A program made the translations under genes and the position numbers. DNA of 64,000 nt from Acanthopleuribacter pedis (GTDB lineage: Bacteria > Acidobacteriota > Holophagae > Acanthopleuribacterales > Acanthopleuribacteraceae), in the NCBI RefSeq assembly GCF_017377855.1, contig NZ_JAFREP010000006.1:124001-188000 (forward strand), written 5' to 3'. The notes under the pieces are model-generated. The model was not told the DNA's origin, did not search any database, and worked only from the letters and a program-made list of their open reading frames with translations. How positions within the stretch are numbered: position 1 is the first letter of the stretch; each line of letters begins with the position of its first letter. Below, one piece after another: positions 1 to 8,803 of this stretch.

Positions 1-1
1 G

Positions 2-397
2 AAGTTGTCGGTGGATCGCAAGACGCTGCGGCGTTTTCGGGCGGTGATGTTTCAGGTCGAACAAGACGGGCCGGAAGGGAAACACTGGGGTCAGGCTGAG
101 CATGTGATCGCGGGCTTAACGGGTTACGCCCACTTCCTCAAGATGGTGGATCCCGCGCGGGCCCAACCCTTTTTGGAACAACTGGCGCGCATTGTGGAAA
201 AACACGGCAACCCGGTTTATCCCGAGCGGCGCGCGGCGCGGGCGCCGAGTTGGCGGCGTTATCAACCCGACTCGGATCAGGCCGAGGCGACCGATGCCGC
301 GCCGGCGGCGAACGAGGCACCGGCGCATCCATCCGGTTCTGAAGGGGAAGCAGCGACGCCCGTCCTGGAAAAGAAACCCTGGTGGAAATTTTGGTAG
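2..397 (+). CDS. C-terminal end of a probable reverse transcriptase (5' end outside window)
   Basis: The reading frame is open to the left edge, so this is the tail of a longer gene. The TTG at 5 is unlikely to be the true start. The visible 131 residues contain RRFRAVMFQVEQDGPEGKHW followed by an IAGLTGYAHFLKMVDPA segment. I recognise this from memory as the thumb/C-terminal pattern of bacterial retron-like reverse transcriptases (R-FRA-L-Q-E-DGP-GK-WG then GFAxFVxMVDP). After it comes a low-complexity Ala/Glu/Pro tail ending in a basic-aromatic KKPWWKFW. The catalytic YADD region would lie upstream, outside the window, so the assignment rests on the tail alone. The GST gene starts 10 bases downstream and may be co-transcribed. 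Alternative: a hypothetical protein with a chance resemblance. Confidence 0.55.
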   Translation, partial: KLSVDRKTLRRFRAVMFQVEQDGPEGKHWGQAEHVIAGLTGYAHFLKMVDPARAQPFLEQLARIVEKHGNPVYPERRAARAPSWRRYQPDSDQAEATDAAPAANEAPAHPSGSEGEAATPVLEKKPWWKFW

Positions 398-407
398 GGG
401 AACGATC

Positions 408-1085
408 ATGAGCCAACCCATTCTTTACATAGGTAACACCAATTATTCCAGTTGGTCGCTGCGCCCATGGCTGCTGCTCCACCATTATGGTGTCGCCATG
501 GAGGTTCGCCGTTACGCGTTTAACAGCGACGCCTTTTATCGCGAGGTCGGCGCCGTGTCGCCCACCTGTCAGGTGCCCTGCCTGCGCATCGACAGCACCT
601 CGATTTGGGATTCTCTGGCCATTTGCGAATGGGCGGCGGAGGCTTGTCCCGAGGTGCGGGGTTGGCCGGAAGACGCCGCGACCCGCGCGGTGGCGCGTTC
701 CGTCAGTGCCGAAATGCACGCCGGCTTCAAACAGGTCCGTTCCTTGATGCCGATGAACGTGCGCCGCCTTTGCCCCAAACCCGAACCCAACGCCAAGCTC
801 GAAGCGGAAATTGCACGCATTCAAACCATGTGGCGTGACCTGATCCAAACACACGGGGGTCCTTTCCTGTTCGGCGATTTCCTGACGATTGCGGATGCGA
901 TGTACGCCCCGGTCGTGTTTCGCTTCACCCGTTACCAAATTGACATGGATCCAGTGTGCGCCGCCTACGCCGACCACATGACGGCATTGCCCTCGATGGT
1001 GCATTGGCGTGAAGCGGCGCATCGGGAAACTGAGGTCAACGAGGCTTCGGAAGTGGCGGGTGAACGGCGCGATTTCCAAAGCTGA
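408..1085 (+). CDS. Glutathione S-transferase family protein
   Basis: The 225-aa protein has the usual soluble GST length. The N-terminal thioredoxin-like half starts MSQPILYIGNTNYSSWSLRP, with a Ser-Ser-Trp-Ser-Leu active-site region near residues 13-17. A cis-Pro-type segment (CQVPCLRID) and an IWDSLAICEWAAE glutathione-binding stretch follow. The second half is the all-helical GST domain. The start at 408 follows a GGGGAACG ribosome site and gives the canonical N-terminus; frames running further upstream would overlap the preceding gene. The likely role is cytosolic glutathione conjugation, isomerisation or peroxide detoxification; the substrate cannot be told. It may be co-transcribed with the gene ending at 397. 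Confidence 0.88.
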   Translation: MSQPILYIGNTNYSSWSLRPWLLLHHYGVAMEVRRYAFNSDAFYREVGAVSPTCQVPCLRIDSTSIWDSLAICEWAAEACPEVRGWPEDAATRAVARSVSAEMHAGFKQVRSLMPMNVRRLCPKPEPNAKLEAEIARIQTMWRDLIQTHGGPFLFGDFLTIADAMYAPVVFRFTRYQIDMDPVCAAYADHMTALPSMVHWREAAHRETEVNEASEVAGERRDFQS

Positions 1086-1167
1086 GCATGTCGGTGGAAG
1101 GGTGATTTTCGTCACCGCGACCGGGGTGGGCGGAAGGTTTATCTTTTGGTATTCTTGCTTTGGTTGA

Positions 1168-1205
1168 CATGTTGACGACTTTGAGTCGTTGATGTGACCT
1201 TTTGA
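1168..1205 (+). terminator. Probable intrinsic terminator of the GST gene
   Basis: ACGACT-TTG-AGTCGT forms the upper stem. It can extend to about 13 pairs if G-U pairs are allowed, and is followed by ACCTTTTG. It lies about 80 bases past the GST stop codon. Confidence 0.4.
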
Positions 1206-1537
1206 ATATTTGATTTTTATGACAGAAACGGAAATGCCTCGGTGTTCTGGGTCGTAGGGCGTGCTTTAGCAACGAATTGAATCCGTATGACCTCGCCGGC
1301 GGTCTAGAATGCGCATTGAGGCGCAATTTAAGGATGGTTTATCTTTTTGGTTAAGTCTCTGTATTTATTGAATTTTGGCGGTCCATTCGCGTTGGCTGAA
1401 AAAAAATTTAAAGAAGCGCTGACGGAATTTGGGAATTTTGCGCGATACCCTATAAGGGGTGAGGTTACTCAAATCACCTTGCTCTTCGGTTCGGTGGGCA
1501 TGGACCCTTTTGGTTAACGGAACTTATTGAGATGCTA

Positions 1538-1588
1538 CCCGCATTTCTGACAAGGATTCGTAGCAGAATTCCTTGTGAGAAATGCGGG
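1538..1588. repeat. Palindromic dispersed repeat, copy 1
   Basis: The left arm at 1538-1559 begins CCCGCATTTCTGACAAGG. The right arm at 1566-1588 ends GTGAGAAATGCGGG. The arms pair with one mismatch and one bulged base around the loop GTAGCA. A second copy sits at 63882-63936. The arm end GTGAGAAATGCGGGCT recurs exactly at 43161-43176. No coding potential is seen. It could be a REP/MITE-like element or a structured RNA. Confidence 0.8.
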
Positions 1589-1863
1589 CTCGCAAAACTT
1601 TGCCGGTAAACGCCTATTATCGACCACGTCTCAAACACAAACACACTTACAACCCGTCCATTGCGACTTACCTTGATGGTGAGGTGGCTCGTGCCGGCGG
1701 CTTGAGAAGGAACAGTTGCGCCTGTTCTTTTGGTAGAAAAAATACTGCCGGTTCACACCGGAAAAACGCCTCACGTCATGAGAAGTACGGATCACCTAAA
1801 GTGTTCCTATCCTGGAATCCGTGTGCCTGGACAATGGCACCTCGCATTGTCACCAAGGTACTA

Positions 1864-2039
1864 CCTAAGAAGCGCGATAAGTCGCGGTGATTTTAGCCAA
1901 ACCTCTGGGCTACAACGGCCTGTAAAAATGCTCACCGCACCCACCGGGTGCGGTCGGGCGCGACCCCGGTCCGCTTGTTCCAAGCCATTTCGCTCCAGAT
2001 CTTTAGCCAAAATCCCTCGCTCTTATCCCGCTTCTTAGG
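1864..2039. repeat. Imperfect long inverted repeat upstream of the secreted protein gene
   Basis: The left arm 1864-1902 starts CCTAAGAAGCGCGATAAG. The right arm 2001-2039, read on the other strand, starts CCTAAGAAGCGGGATAAG. The arms run about 39 bases, with roughly three quarters of positions pairing, around a loop of about 98 bases. The right arm ends some 45 bases before the start codon at 2084, so it could affect the leader of that transcript. It may also be a decayed mobile element. Confidence 0.55.
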
Positions 2040-2083
2040 TACTAATGAAACACGAACCATTACCACTATGGAGTGACCTAGAT

Positions 2084-4768
2084 ATGTTAAAAACAGTCCT
2101 ATTGCGAATGTTGTTTTGTGCCCTAGCGGCATGTACTTTTAGCTACGCCCAAACCCCGTCTTATCCCTTTGGCGAAGGTTATTTTAAAGAGAAGTTAATT
2201 AACGCGGGGCCCGGTGTCGGCGCCACCTCGACGCGGCGGCATGCGGATCACCTGGGGTGGCGTTTTGATGTCGTGAGCGGCGGAAGTAGCCAAGAAGATA
2301 TGGATCGCTTTGTTGCATTGATGGCTGGGCGTGAAGAAGACCGCAATGGTTTGTTGCTGTATCCAGACGGGAGCCCGCGTTACCGCATGATGACCGTGGG
2401 CGGGGCGACTCGCGAGAACGGTGCATTTATCGGTGGTCTGCAGGGGACGCTCCTTGGCGGTCGCCACCCGATGCACCCCCATTATCTTGGGGTCCACATG
2501 GTGAAACAATTTGTTGAAGGCGGCGGCGGTTACGCGGGTTTCTGCGCGGGCATGCAGTTGGCCGACAATTTTCAACTGACACCGGTCGGCATGCAGGACT
2601 ACCTGTACCCACAAGATCCCGGCCCGGTGGATTCGCGGTTTATCGGGGATTACGCATCCGATTACGGCGACATTCCCAATGTATTGCAGTGGGGTGGTAC
2701 CTACATTCACGAGTACGAACGCCATCCCGGTATGGAGGAAATTGCTCGGATGACCGTGGCATGGGGCAATAATAGTGATCGGACCATGGGCGCGACCTGG
2801 TTTTACACCGATCCCAACAATCTGGACAAAGGCCGACTGCTGTTGAGCGGTGTTCACCCGGAAATGAATGGTGACCCACATGCGGTATCGGTGGTTTCGG
2901 CGATGCTGGAAGCCACCATCGCGGGGAACCACGAACCCGTGCTCAAAAAAGAATTGGAGAACGGTGTCCCTCACGACGCCACCGCGGAGACCTTTACCCA
3001 CGACTGGACCAAAATCAAAGTGGGCGACGGTCAGTACCACCACTACAAGGTGATGGTTCCCGCGGGCCAACGCTACTTGCGCATTGACCTGGGTACCCTG
3101 GATCCCTTCGATTTGCATTTGTTCCTCCACCACGATGATTATGCGTTTTTGGGTCATAACAGCTACGAACTCGTGGAAAGCGGTGGTTCCAAGGTGTTGG
3201 TGGTCGACAATCCCGCCCAAGGCGCGTGGTTCATCGGCGTGAAAGGCGCCAGCTATCCGGCGGCCTCCTACATGACCACCGATGAGGGCATTGAGGTGCT
3301 GAACGGGATTGGCTACACCCTGACCGCGACCTGGTCGGACCAACCCGAATGCGAAACGGCTGTTTTGAGCGCGGCGCTTTTGGAAACCAACGTATGCCGC
3401 GGCGAAGGATTGGATTATCAGTTCCTCGTTGCCGAGTGTGCCGCGGGTCAATCCGTTAATTTGGAGCTGGTTAACAGTGTCAACCAGGTGGTTCTTGATT
3501 TGGGTTCTCACGTGGTGAGCGCGGGTACCAACACGGGTACCATCGCAACCCCTACCGGCTTAAAAGAGGTCGCGCACCGCTTGCGTGTGACGGATGCCGA
3601 GGGCAATCAAACGGAATCCAACCCAATCACCATGCGCGCCATGCAAATCACGGCCACCACCAACGGCGACCGTTTCGAGCCGGGGAGTACCCTTCGTCTC
3701 GAATGGCAGGCGCGTTGCGATTTCGAAGGGCAAACCCTGATTACCTTGCGCAATGAGAACCATCAAGAAGTGGCCCGCGTGCTGACCAACAGCTCCGACT
3801 ACGGTTTGAACGAAAGCGACTTTTTGCTGAACCAGCCTCCCGGCAACTACTACTTCCGTTTGTACGCCGCTTGGATCAGTGGTGACTCCAACATGTTCGC
3901 CATCGCCGAACCTTCGATTGAAAGCCTGGTGAGCAATGCCGCGCCGGTGGCCGCGGGGTTCCCTTTTGTGGTGAATTGGGATGCAACGGCCGGTTTTGAC
4001 GGCGTGACGGGAAGCCTGAGTCTGCACGACGCGAACGGTGCCTTCATCAAAACTTTGGGTAGCAACTTGCCCTTGGCGGAAGGTGTGAACACGGGAACCT
4101 TCTCCTTTACGGCGGCCGATCTCGCCGGTGGTTTCAACACGTCCACTGTGTTCCTGCGCTTTACCGCGGGTAACGCCACCCGCGACAGCGCGGCGATTGC
4201 GGTAACCCAAACGCCGGCTGAGATTCTGGAAGCGGTGCCGGCCATCCTTTACGAAAACCAGGTGTACAGCTTCCGTTTCCGTCGCAACGTGCTTTCCGAC
4301 GGTTCCGAATGGCGCCTTCGCTTCCTGGACGCCAACGGCGTTTCGGTGGGCGGCCAAACCGTGACGGGTGCGAACACGGTAGGCGATCACAGCGACCGCA
4401 TGGTGATTGGTTTCACCAATGTGGTTGGACCCCTGAGGATTCAGGTGGAAAACAGCCAGGGCACCGTGGCCGTGACCTCGACGCCGTTCCAGGTGAAGGC
4501 GCCGACCTTGACGGTTTACAACGATTTGGCGTTCGGCGGGATCACCTGGGAATGGGATGGTGAAGCCGGTAACAACGCGGTGATTCTGATCTTCGATGTT
4601 GCCACGGGCGCGGAGCTTTTCCGACATACCATGACCAACAGTCCCGGCATCAACCTCTACATGGGTTTTGGTGGGGTTAACTTGGTGCCAGGTCGTGAAT
4701 ACCGGTTGACGGTCGGCGTTGTCGGCCGCCTCGCCCATGTGGTTCATACCGAAACCTTTATTTACTAA
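2084..4768 (+). CDS. Secreted amidotransferase-like (BPL_N-type)/PPC/beta-sandwich protein, paralogue 1
   Basis: The 894-aa exported protein starts at ATG 2084, which follows a GGAG site and matches the neighbour's N-terminus and exact length. An upstream ATG at 2045 would add 13 residues before the signal peptide. The signal peptide (MLKTVLLRMLFCALAA) is cleaved near SYAQ. Residues ~25-290 resemble the class-I glutamine amidotransferase-like fold seen in biotin-ligase N-domains: a nucleophile elbow GFCAGM (Cys near 155) and a HPE motif in GVHPEM (near 258). Residues ~305-420 resemble a pre-peptidase C-terminal domain, with DLHLFLH and a FIGVKGA end. The rest is beta-rich Ig/fn3-like modules. 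The reaction is unknown. It probably acts outside the cytoplasm. Confidence 0.8.
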   Translation: MLKTVLLRMLFCALAACTFSYAQTPSYPFGEGYFKEKLINAGPGVGATSTRRHADHLGWRFDVVSGGSSQEDMDRFVALMAGREEDRNGLLLYPDGSPRYRMMTVGGATRENGAFIGGLQGTLLGGRHPMHPHYLGVHMVKQFVEGGGGYAGFCAGMQLADNFQLTPVGMQDYLYPQDPGPVDSRFIGDYASDYGDIPNVLQWGGTYIHEYERHPGMEEIARMTVAWGNNSDRTMGATWFYTDPNNLDKGRLLLSGVHPEMNGDPHAVSVVSAMLEATIAGNHEPVLKKELENGVPHDATAETFTHDWTKIKVGDGQYHHYKVMVPAGQRYLRIDLGTLDPFDLHLFLHHDDYAFLGHNSYELVESGGSKVLVVDNPAQGAWFIGVKGASYPAASYMTTDEGIEVLNGIGYTLTATWSDQPECETAVLSAALLETNVCRGEGLDYQFLVAECAAGQSVNLELVNSVNQVVLDLGSHVVSAGTNTGTIATPTGLKEVAHRLRVTDAEGNQTESNPITMRAMQITATTNGDRFEPGSTLRLEWQARCDFEGQTLITLRNENHQEVARVLTNSSDYGLNESDFLLNQPPGNYYFRLYAAWISGDSNMFAIAEPSIESLVSNAAPVAAGFPFVVNWDATAGFDGVTGSLSLHDANGAFIKTLGSNLPLAEGVNTGTFSFTAADLAGGFNTSTVFLRFTAGNATRDSAAIAVTQTPAEILEAVPAILYENQVYSFRFRRNVLSDGSEWRLRFLDANGVSVGGQTVTGANTVGDHSDRMVIGFTNVVGPLRIQVENSQGTVAVTSTPFQVKAPTLTVYNDLAFGGITWEWDGEAGNNAVILIFDVATGAELFRHTMTNSPGINLYMGFGGVNLVPGREYRLTVGVVGRLAHVVHTETFIY

Positions 4769-4790
4769 ACCGTCGTTCGCTTAAACGACC

Positions 4791-4831
4791 GAATGGGGGG
4801 ACCGCGTTTTCCGTTGTTTCCCCCATTTTTT
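4791..4831 (+). terminator. Intrinsic terminator after secreted paralogue 1
   Basis: AATGGGGG at 4792-4799 pairs with CCCCCATT around 4819-4827, followed by a T-run. It separates the two paralogue genes, which therefore probably have separate promoters. Confidence 0.75.
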
Positions 4832-5067
4832 CCCGATGTCGGTTGAACCTCGAGCGGGATTCGAACAAAAAGTGAAAAAAGATTAGCGGAAAAGGCCAAA
4901 TACCGTGCCTTGCTAAATAAGGGGTGATGGAACGAGCAACGCCCGCTTTAGTTTGAACCTTTCTCTTTAGCAAGTGTGCTCGGTGCCACCACATTGATGG
5001 TCCCTTGGTTACCCTTTAGTTAATGATTTGATTGTGAAAACAACTATGAACCTGGAGTAATAAACCT

Positions 5068-7752
5068 ATGTTTAAAACAGTCCTGTTTCGATTATTGATG
5101 TGTGCCCTCGCGGCCTCATCTTGGGCATTCGCCCAAACCTCGCCCTATCCTTTTGGCGAGGGTTATTTCAAAGAAAAGTTGGTTAACCGCGGTCCCGGTA
5201 TCGGTTCCTCCGACACGCGGTTGCATGCCGAATATTTGGGTTGGCGTTTCGACGTCGTCAGTGGTGGAAACGACGAAGAAGACCGTCGGACCTTTTACGG
5301 CCATATTGCCGGCCGCTTGGAAGACCACAACGGCCTGTTGCTGTACCCCGACGGAAGCCCCCGTTACCGCATTATGACCGTCGGCGGAGCAAGTAGTGAG
5401 AACGGCGTCTTCATCGGCGGTGTACAGGGCACCATTTTGCAGGAGTATTACCATCCAATTAAGCCTCATTTGAGCGGCAATCATGCGATTGTGAAGTTTG
5501 TTGACGGCGGTAGCGGCTATGCCGGTTTTTGTGCGGGCATGCAGCTTATGGACGATTTCGGCATTGAGCCGATTGGGTTGGTTGATTACCTGTATCCCCA
5601 GGATCCCGGACCCGTGGATTCGACGTTTACCGGTGATTACCATTCCGATTACGGCGATATTCCCTACGTGCTGCAAGCCGGCGGGACCTGGGTACATCAG
5701 CCGGAACGAATCGCCGGGCTTGAGGAGATTGCCACCATTATCGTCCCCTGGGGCCGACATAGCCGCACCTTAGGTGCGACCTGGTTTTACGAAAATCCCA
5801 ACAATCTCGACGAGGGACGGCTCCTGCTCAGCGGGGTACATCCTGAAATGAAACGGGACCAAAACGCGGTGGCGATTGTGGCCGAAATGCTGGAAGCAAC
5901 CATCGCGGGTAACCAGGGCCCCGTCCTTAAAAAAGAACTGGCCAACGGCCAACCCCACGAAGCCTATGAGGATAGCTTCTGGCCACAATGGGACGAGATC
6001 AAGGTCGGCGACGGGCAATACCACCACTACAAGGTGACGGTTCCCTCCGGCCAACGCTTCCTGCGCATCGATTTGGGAACTACCGATCCGTTCGACCTGC
6101 ACCTGTTCCTCCATAACGGTGACTTCGCCTTTTTGGGTTACAACACCCGTGAAGTGGTCGGCAGCGGCGGCAGCAAAAGTTTGGTGATCGACAACCCCCC
6201 CGCGGGTGAGTGGTTCATCGGCGTGAAAGGGGCCAGCTATCCCGACGCGAATTACATCCGCAACGACGGCGGCATTGAGGTTTTGAACGGCATCGGTTAT
6301 AGCTTGACCGCGACCTGGTCCGACGCGCCCGAATGCGAAACCCAAATTGTGGGTGCGACCCTGTTTGGCAACCATATCTGTCGCGGTGAAAGCCTGAGCT
6401 ACGAGGTGACCGCCGCTGCCTGTGCCGCCGGCGAGCGCGCGACCCTGGCCCTGGTGAACAGCAGCGGCCAAGTCGCCCAAAACTTGGGTTCGCTTACCCT
6501 GCAAAGCGGCGCGAACGCGGGTTCGGTCACCTTGTCCACCGGCTTGAGAGAGGGTGGTTACAGTTTGCGGGTCACCGACGCGGAAGGCCGTCGGGTCGCT
6601 TCCAATCCCGTCACCATTCGCGCCATGGCGATTACCGCCACCACCAACGGCACCCGTTTTGAACCGAATAGCACGCTGCGCCTTGAATGGCAGGCGCGTT
6701 GTGATTTTGCCGGTCAGACCCTGATCACCCTGCGCGATGAAAACCACCGTGAAGTGGCGCGCGTGTTAACCAACAGCTCCGATTACGGCCTCAACCAACA
6801 CGATTTCCTGCTCAACCAACCGCCCGGCAACTACTACTTCCGTTTGTACGCGGCTTCGATTAGCGGTGATTCCAACATGTTCACCATCGGCGAACCCTCG
6901 ATTGAAAACCTGGTAACCACCGCCACACCCGTTGCGCCGGGTTTCCCCTTCGTGGTGAATTGGGATGCAACGGCCGGTTTCGACGGCGTGACGGCTTCTT
7001 TGTCGCTGCACTATGCCGACGGAACCTTGATCAAAACCCTGGGCACGAACCTGCCCCTTGCCGAGGGCACCAACACGGGTACCTTCTCCTTTGGCACGGG
7101 CGACCTCACCCGCGGCTTCCCCAGCAACGGTGTTTTGCTGCGGATGCGTGCCGGTGCGACCACTCGTGACAGCGGACTGATTCCCGTCACCCAAACGCCG
7201 GGCGAATTCCTGGATGCAATCCCCACCACGCTTTACACGCACCAGCTCCTCGACATTCGTTTCCGCCGCAATGTGCTTGGTGACGGTTCCGCCTGGCGGG
7301 TTCGTTATGTGAACAGCGAGGGCCGGGTGATTACCGGACAAAACTTGGACGCTGTGAACACCGTCGGTGAACACACCGCGCGCCTGTTCCTGATGTTCAC
7401 CTATCCCAACCACCCACTGATCATGCGCGTGGAAGATGCGAACGGCAACGTGGCGATGGAATCCGCGCCCTTCGAATTAAAAGCGCCGACCTTGACCGTT
7501 TACAACCAACTGAAGATGGGTGGCATGACCTGGGTGTGGGACGGCGAAGCCAACACCACCGCGGTGTTTTCCATCTACGATGTTGCCACGGGCGCGCTGC
7601 AATTCGAACGCGAAGTCCCCCAGCAGCCCGGTGTGAACCTGAATACCCAATTCCACGGCGCCAATTTGGTAGAAGGGCGTGAGTACCGCCTGGTGGTCGG
7701 TGTACGCGGCCGCATGATGCCGGTGTCTTACAAGGAGCAATTCGTTTACTAA
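5068..7752 (+). CDS. Secreted amidotransferase-like (BPL_N-type)/PPC/beta-sandwich protein, paralogue 2
   Basis: This 894-aa paralogue of the preceding gene matches it along its whole length. It has a signal peptide (MFKTVLFRLLMCALAA, cut near AFAQ). The amidotransferase-like domain carries GFCAGM (Cys155) and GVHPEM (His258, Glu260). The PPC-like domain spans about 305-420, and long stretches of the C-terminal modules are nearly the same, such as DATAGFDGVT and LLNQPPGNYYFRLYAA. The start follows a CTGGAGTAA ribosome site. Equal length and shared order indicate tandem duplication. The retained Cys/His/Glu in both copies argues for an active hydrolase or transferase fold rather than a pure binding module, but the substrate is unknown. 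Confidence in the gene is high; confidence in function is low. Confidence 0.82.
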   Translation: MFKTVLFRLLMCALAASSWAFAQTSPYPFGEGYFKEKLVNRGPGIGSSDTRLHAEYLGWRFDVVSGGNDEEDRRTFYGHIAGRLEDHNGLLLYPDGSPRYRIMTVGGASSENGVFIGGVQGTILQEYYHPIKPHLSGNHAIVKFVDGGSGYAGFCAGMQLMDDFGIEPIGLVDYLYPQDPGPVDSTFTGDYHSDYGDIPYVLQAGGTWVHQPERIAGLEEIATIIVPWGRHSRTLGATWFYENPNNLDEGRLLLSGVHPEMKRDQNAVAIVAEMLEATIAGNQGPVLKKELANGQPHEAYEDSFWPQWDEIKVGDGQYHHYKVTVPSGQRFLRIDLGTTDPFDLHLFLHNGDFAFLGYNTREVVGSGGSKSLVIDNPPAGEWFIGVKGASYPDANYIRNDGGIEVLNGIGYSLTATWSDAPECETQIVGATLFGNHICRGESLSYEVTAAACAAGERATLALVNSSGQVAQNLGSLTLQSGANAGSVTLSTGLREGGYSLRVTDAEGRRVASNPVTIRAMAITATTNGTRFEPNSTLRLEWQARCDFAGQTLITLRDENHREVARVLTNSSDYGLNQHDFLLNQPPGNYYFRLYAASISGDSNMFTIGEPSIENLVTTATPVAPGFPFVVNWDATAGFDGVTASLSLHYADGTLIKTLGTNLPLAEGTNTGTFSFGTGDLTRGFPSNGVLLRMRAGATTRDSGLIPVTQTPGEFLDAIPTTLYTHQLLDIRFRRNVLGDGSAWRVRYVNSEGRVITGQNLDAVNTVGEHTARLFLMFTYPNHPLIMRVEDANGNVAMESAPFELKAPTLTVYNQLKMGGMTWVWDGEANTTAVFSIYDVATGALQFEREVPQQPGVNLNTQFHGANLVEGREYRLVVGVRGRMMPVSYKEQFVY

Positions 7753-7779
7753 GCTGTAAACTTTTTCGGTGAAAAGGAT

Positions 7780-7818
7780 CGGGGAAACAGGGTTTTGACG
7801 CTGTTTCCCCGGTTTCTT
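7780..7818 (+). terminator. Terminator between convergent genes
   Basis: CGGGGAAACAG at 7780-7790 pairs with CTGTTTCCCCG at 7801-7811, followed by GTTTCTTTTT. It serves the secreted paralogue on the plus strand and sits just past the stop of the minus-strand sigma factor gene. Confidence 0.75.
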
Positions 7819-7830
7819 TTTGGCTTGCGG

Positions 7831-8793
7831 TTATACCTCGAAGGCGCGGAAGCTGCCGGATTGCATCAAGGCCCGCACCGATTGCATGTAAGCCTCCGGG
7901 CCGCGGTAATCCGGGTGGGACCGGAACACGGCCGCCACTTTGTGCATGGCGTCTATTTCCCGTACTGTTTGATGGACCGCACCGCTCACTGGGGTGGTGG
8001 GATTCAACTGTTGTCGAACCGAAACCGCGGCGCGGGGGTGGTTGGCAAAAAACAATTGCTTGGGATCGACGTGGTGGCGCGATACGGCGACGGGTAAGCG
8101 GTCGCGGCAGTTGCAGCGGTTTTCGCGGACCACCAGGCCGCAGTGTTGTTGCATGAAGGCGGTGAGCAACTCGCGGGCGCGGGACAGGCGTTTGCGGAAG
8201 GCGGCCGGCGTGATTTCTAAAATAAAAGCGCCCTGCTCGCTGGTCACCTCGAAAATTTCGCCGAGAATGTAGGCGATGCGTTTGTCGCGGTCCAGACACT
8301 GCAACATGGCGGAACTACAGCCGATTTTCACCTCTTTGACCAGCAATTTGAGTTCGGTGCGGTGGGTCGTGGCCGGATTTTGGCCGGCGAGCGGCGGCGC
8401 GTCCCAACCCGATTCCAGTTCGGCACCGACATCGGCAAACGTCAGTTGTTCAAGGCGGCGTTTTTTCTTCATGTTGATCAGGGTGTTGGCGGCGATGCGC
8501 ATCGCCCAGCTAATAAAAGAACCCTCGCCGCGGAATTGGCTGAGGTGGGTGATGATGCGGATCGCGATGTCTTGGGCCGCGTCTTCCGCGTCCTGGGGAT
8601 GGAGCAGCATGCGTAGTGCCAAGCCGTAGATGGGATCGCGCACGGCTTCCATCAGTTGTTCGAGCGCGGCCGAGGAGCCGGCGAGCGCTTGTCGCGCCAA
8701 ATCGGCCAAGGCGTCACGATGATCGTCGCTCCCGGCGTCGATCCCGGTGTCGATCCCGGCGTCGCCTTTGGCGGGTGGTTCTTCCCGAGTCAT
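7831..8793 (-). CDS. ECF-type sigma-70 factor with C-terminal extension
   Basis: The 320-aa protein has a sigma-2 region at about 65-120 (DAEDAAQDIAIRI, then FRGEGSFISWAMRIAANT). A sigma-4 region follows at about 165-215 (LGEIFEVTSEQGAFIL, then TPAAFRKRLSRARELL). About 100 extra residues come after sigma-4 and include a Cys-rich patch, QHCGLVVRENRCNCRDRL. Such extensions in ECF factors often regulate activity. The start at 8793 gives MTREEPPAKGD and follows a GAGGCGG site; longer frames overlap the upstream gene in a different frame. Only 10 bases separate it from the GST-like gene stop, so translation is probably coupled. No anti-sigma gene is adjacent, consistent with control through the extension. 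Confidence 0.88.
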   Translation of the reverse strand: MTREEPPAKGDAGIDTGIDAGSDDHRDALADLARQALAGSSAALEQLMEAVRDPIYGLALRMLLHPQDAEDAAQDIAIRIITHLSQFRGEGSFISWAMRIAANTLINMKKKRRLEQLTFADVGAELESGWDAPPLAGQNPATTHRTELKLLVKEVKIGCSSAMLQCLDRDKRIAYILGEIFEVTSEQGAFILEITPAAFRKRLSRARELLTAFMQQHCGLVVRENRCNCRDRLPVAVSRHHVDPKQLFFANHPRAAVSVRQQLNPTTPVSGAVHQTVREIDAMHKVAAVFRSHPDYRGPEAYMQSVRALMQSGSFRAFEV

Positions 8794-8803
8794 GGTTGCC
8801 GCC

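Larger units (their letters stand above)
1086..2083. other. Gene-free stretch with several hairpins and repeats
   Basis: About 1 kb with no convincing gene. It holds a G-U-rich terminator-like hairpin after the GST gene, a near-perfect palindrome (1538-1588) related to one at 63.9 kb, and a large imperfect inverted repeat (1864-1902 with 2001-2039) just upstream of the secreted protein gene. Short open frames here (for example 1582-1890) lack family resemblance or a good ribosome site. Confidence 0.6.

Noticed and set aside
1835..1851. TGGCACCTCGCATTG as a sigma-54 promoter for secreted paralogue 1
   Set aside because: The -24 element is perfect, but ten bases after GG the sequence is TG, not GC, so the spacing rule fails.
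1582..1890. Short plus-strand frame in the 1.1-2.1 kb gap
   Set aside because: Starts at the edge of a palindromic repeat, ends in an inverted repeat, and shows no ribosome site or family resemblance.
2195..3511. Long minus-strand open frame opposite secreted paralogue 1
   Set aside because: It mirrors the coding strand's codon structure, has no domain pattern or ribosome site, and lies wholly within a well-supported gene. The same applies to 3560-4747, 5116-5760 and 5770-6747.
4849..4866. CGGGATTCGAAC as a tRNA T-loop on the minus strand
   Set aside because: The flanking bases do not form the T-stem, and no acceptor or anticodon arm can be built around it. No other tRNA-like pattern was noticed.
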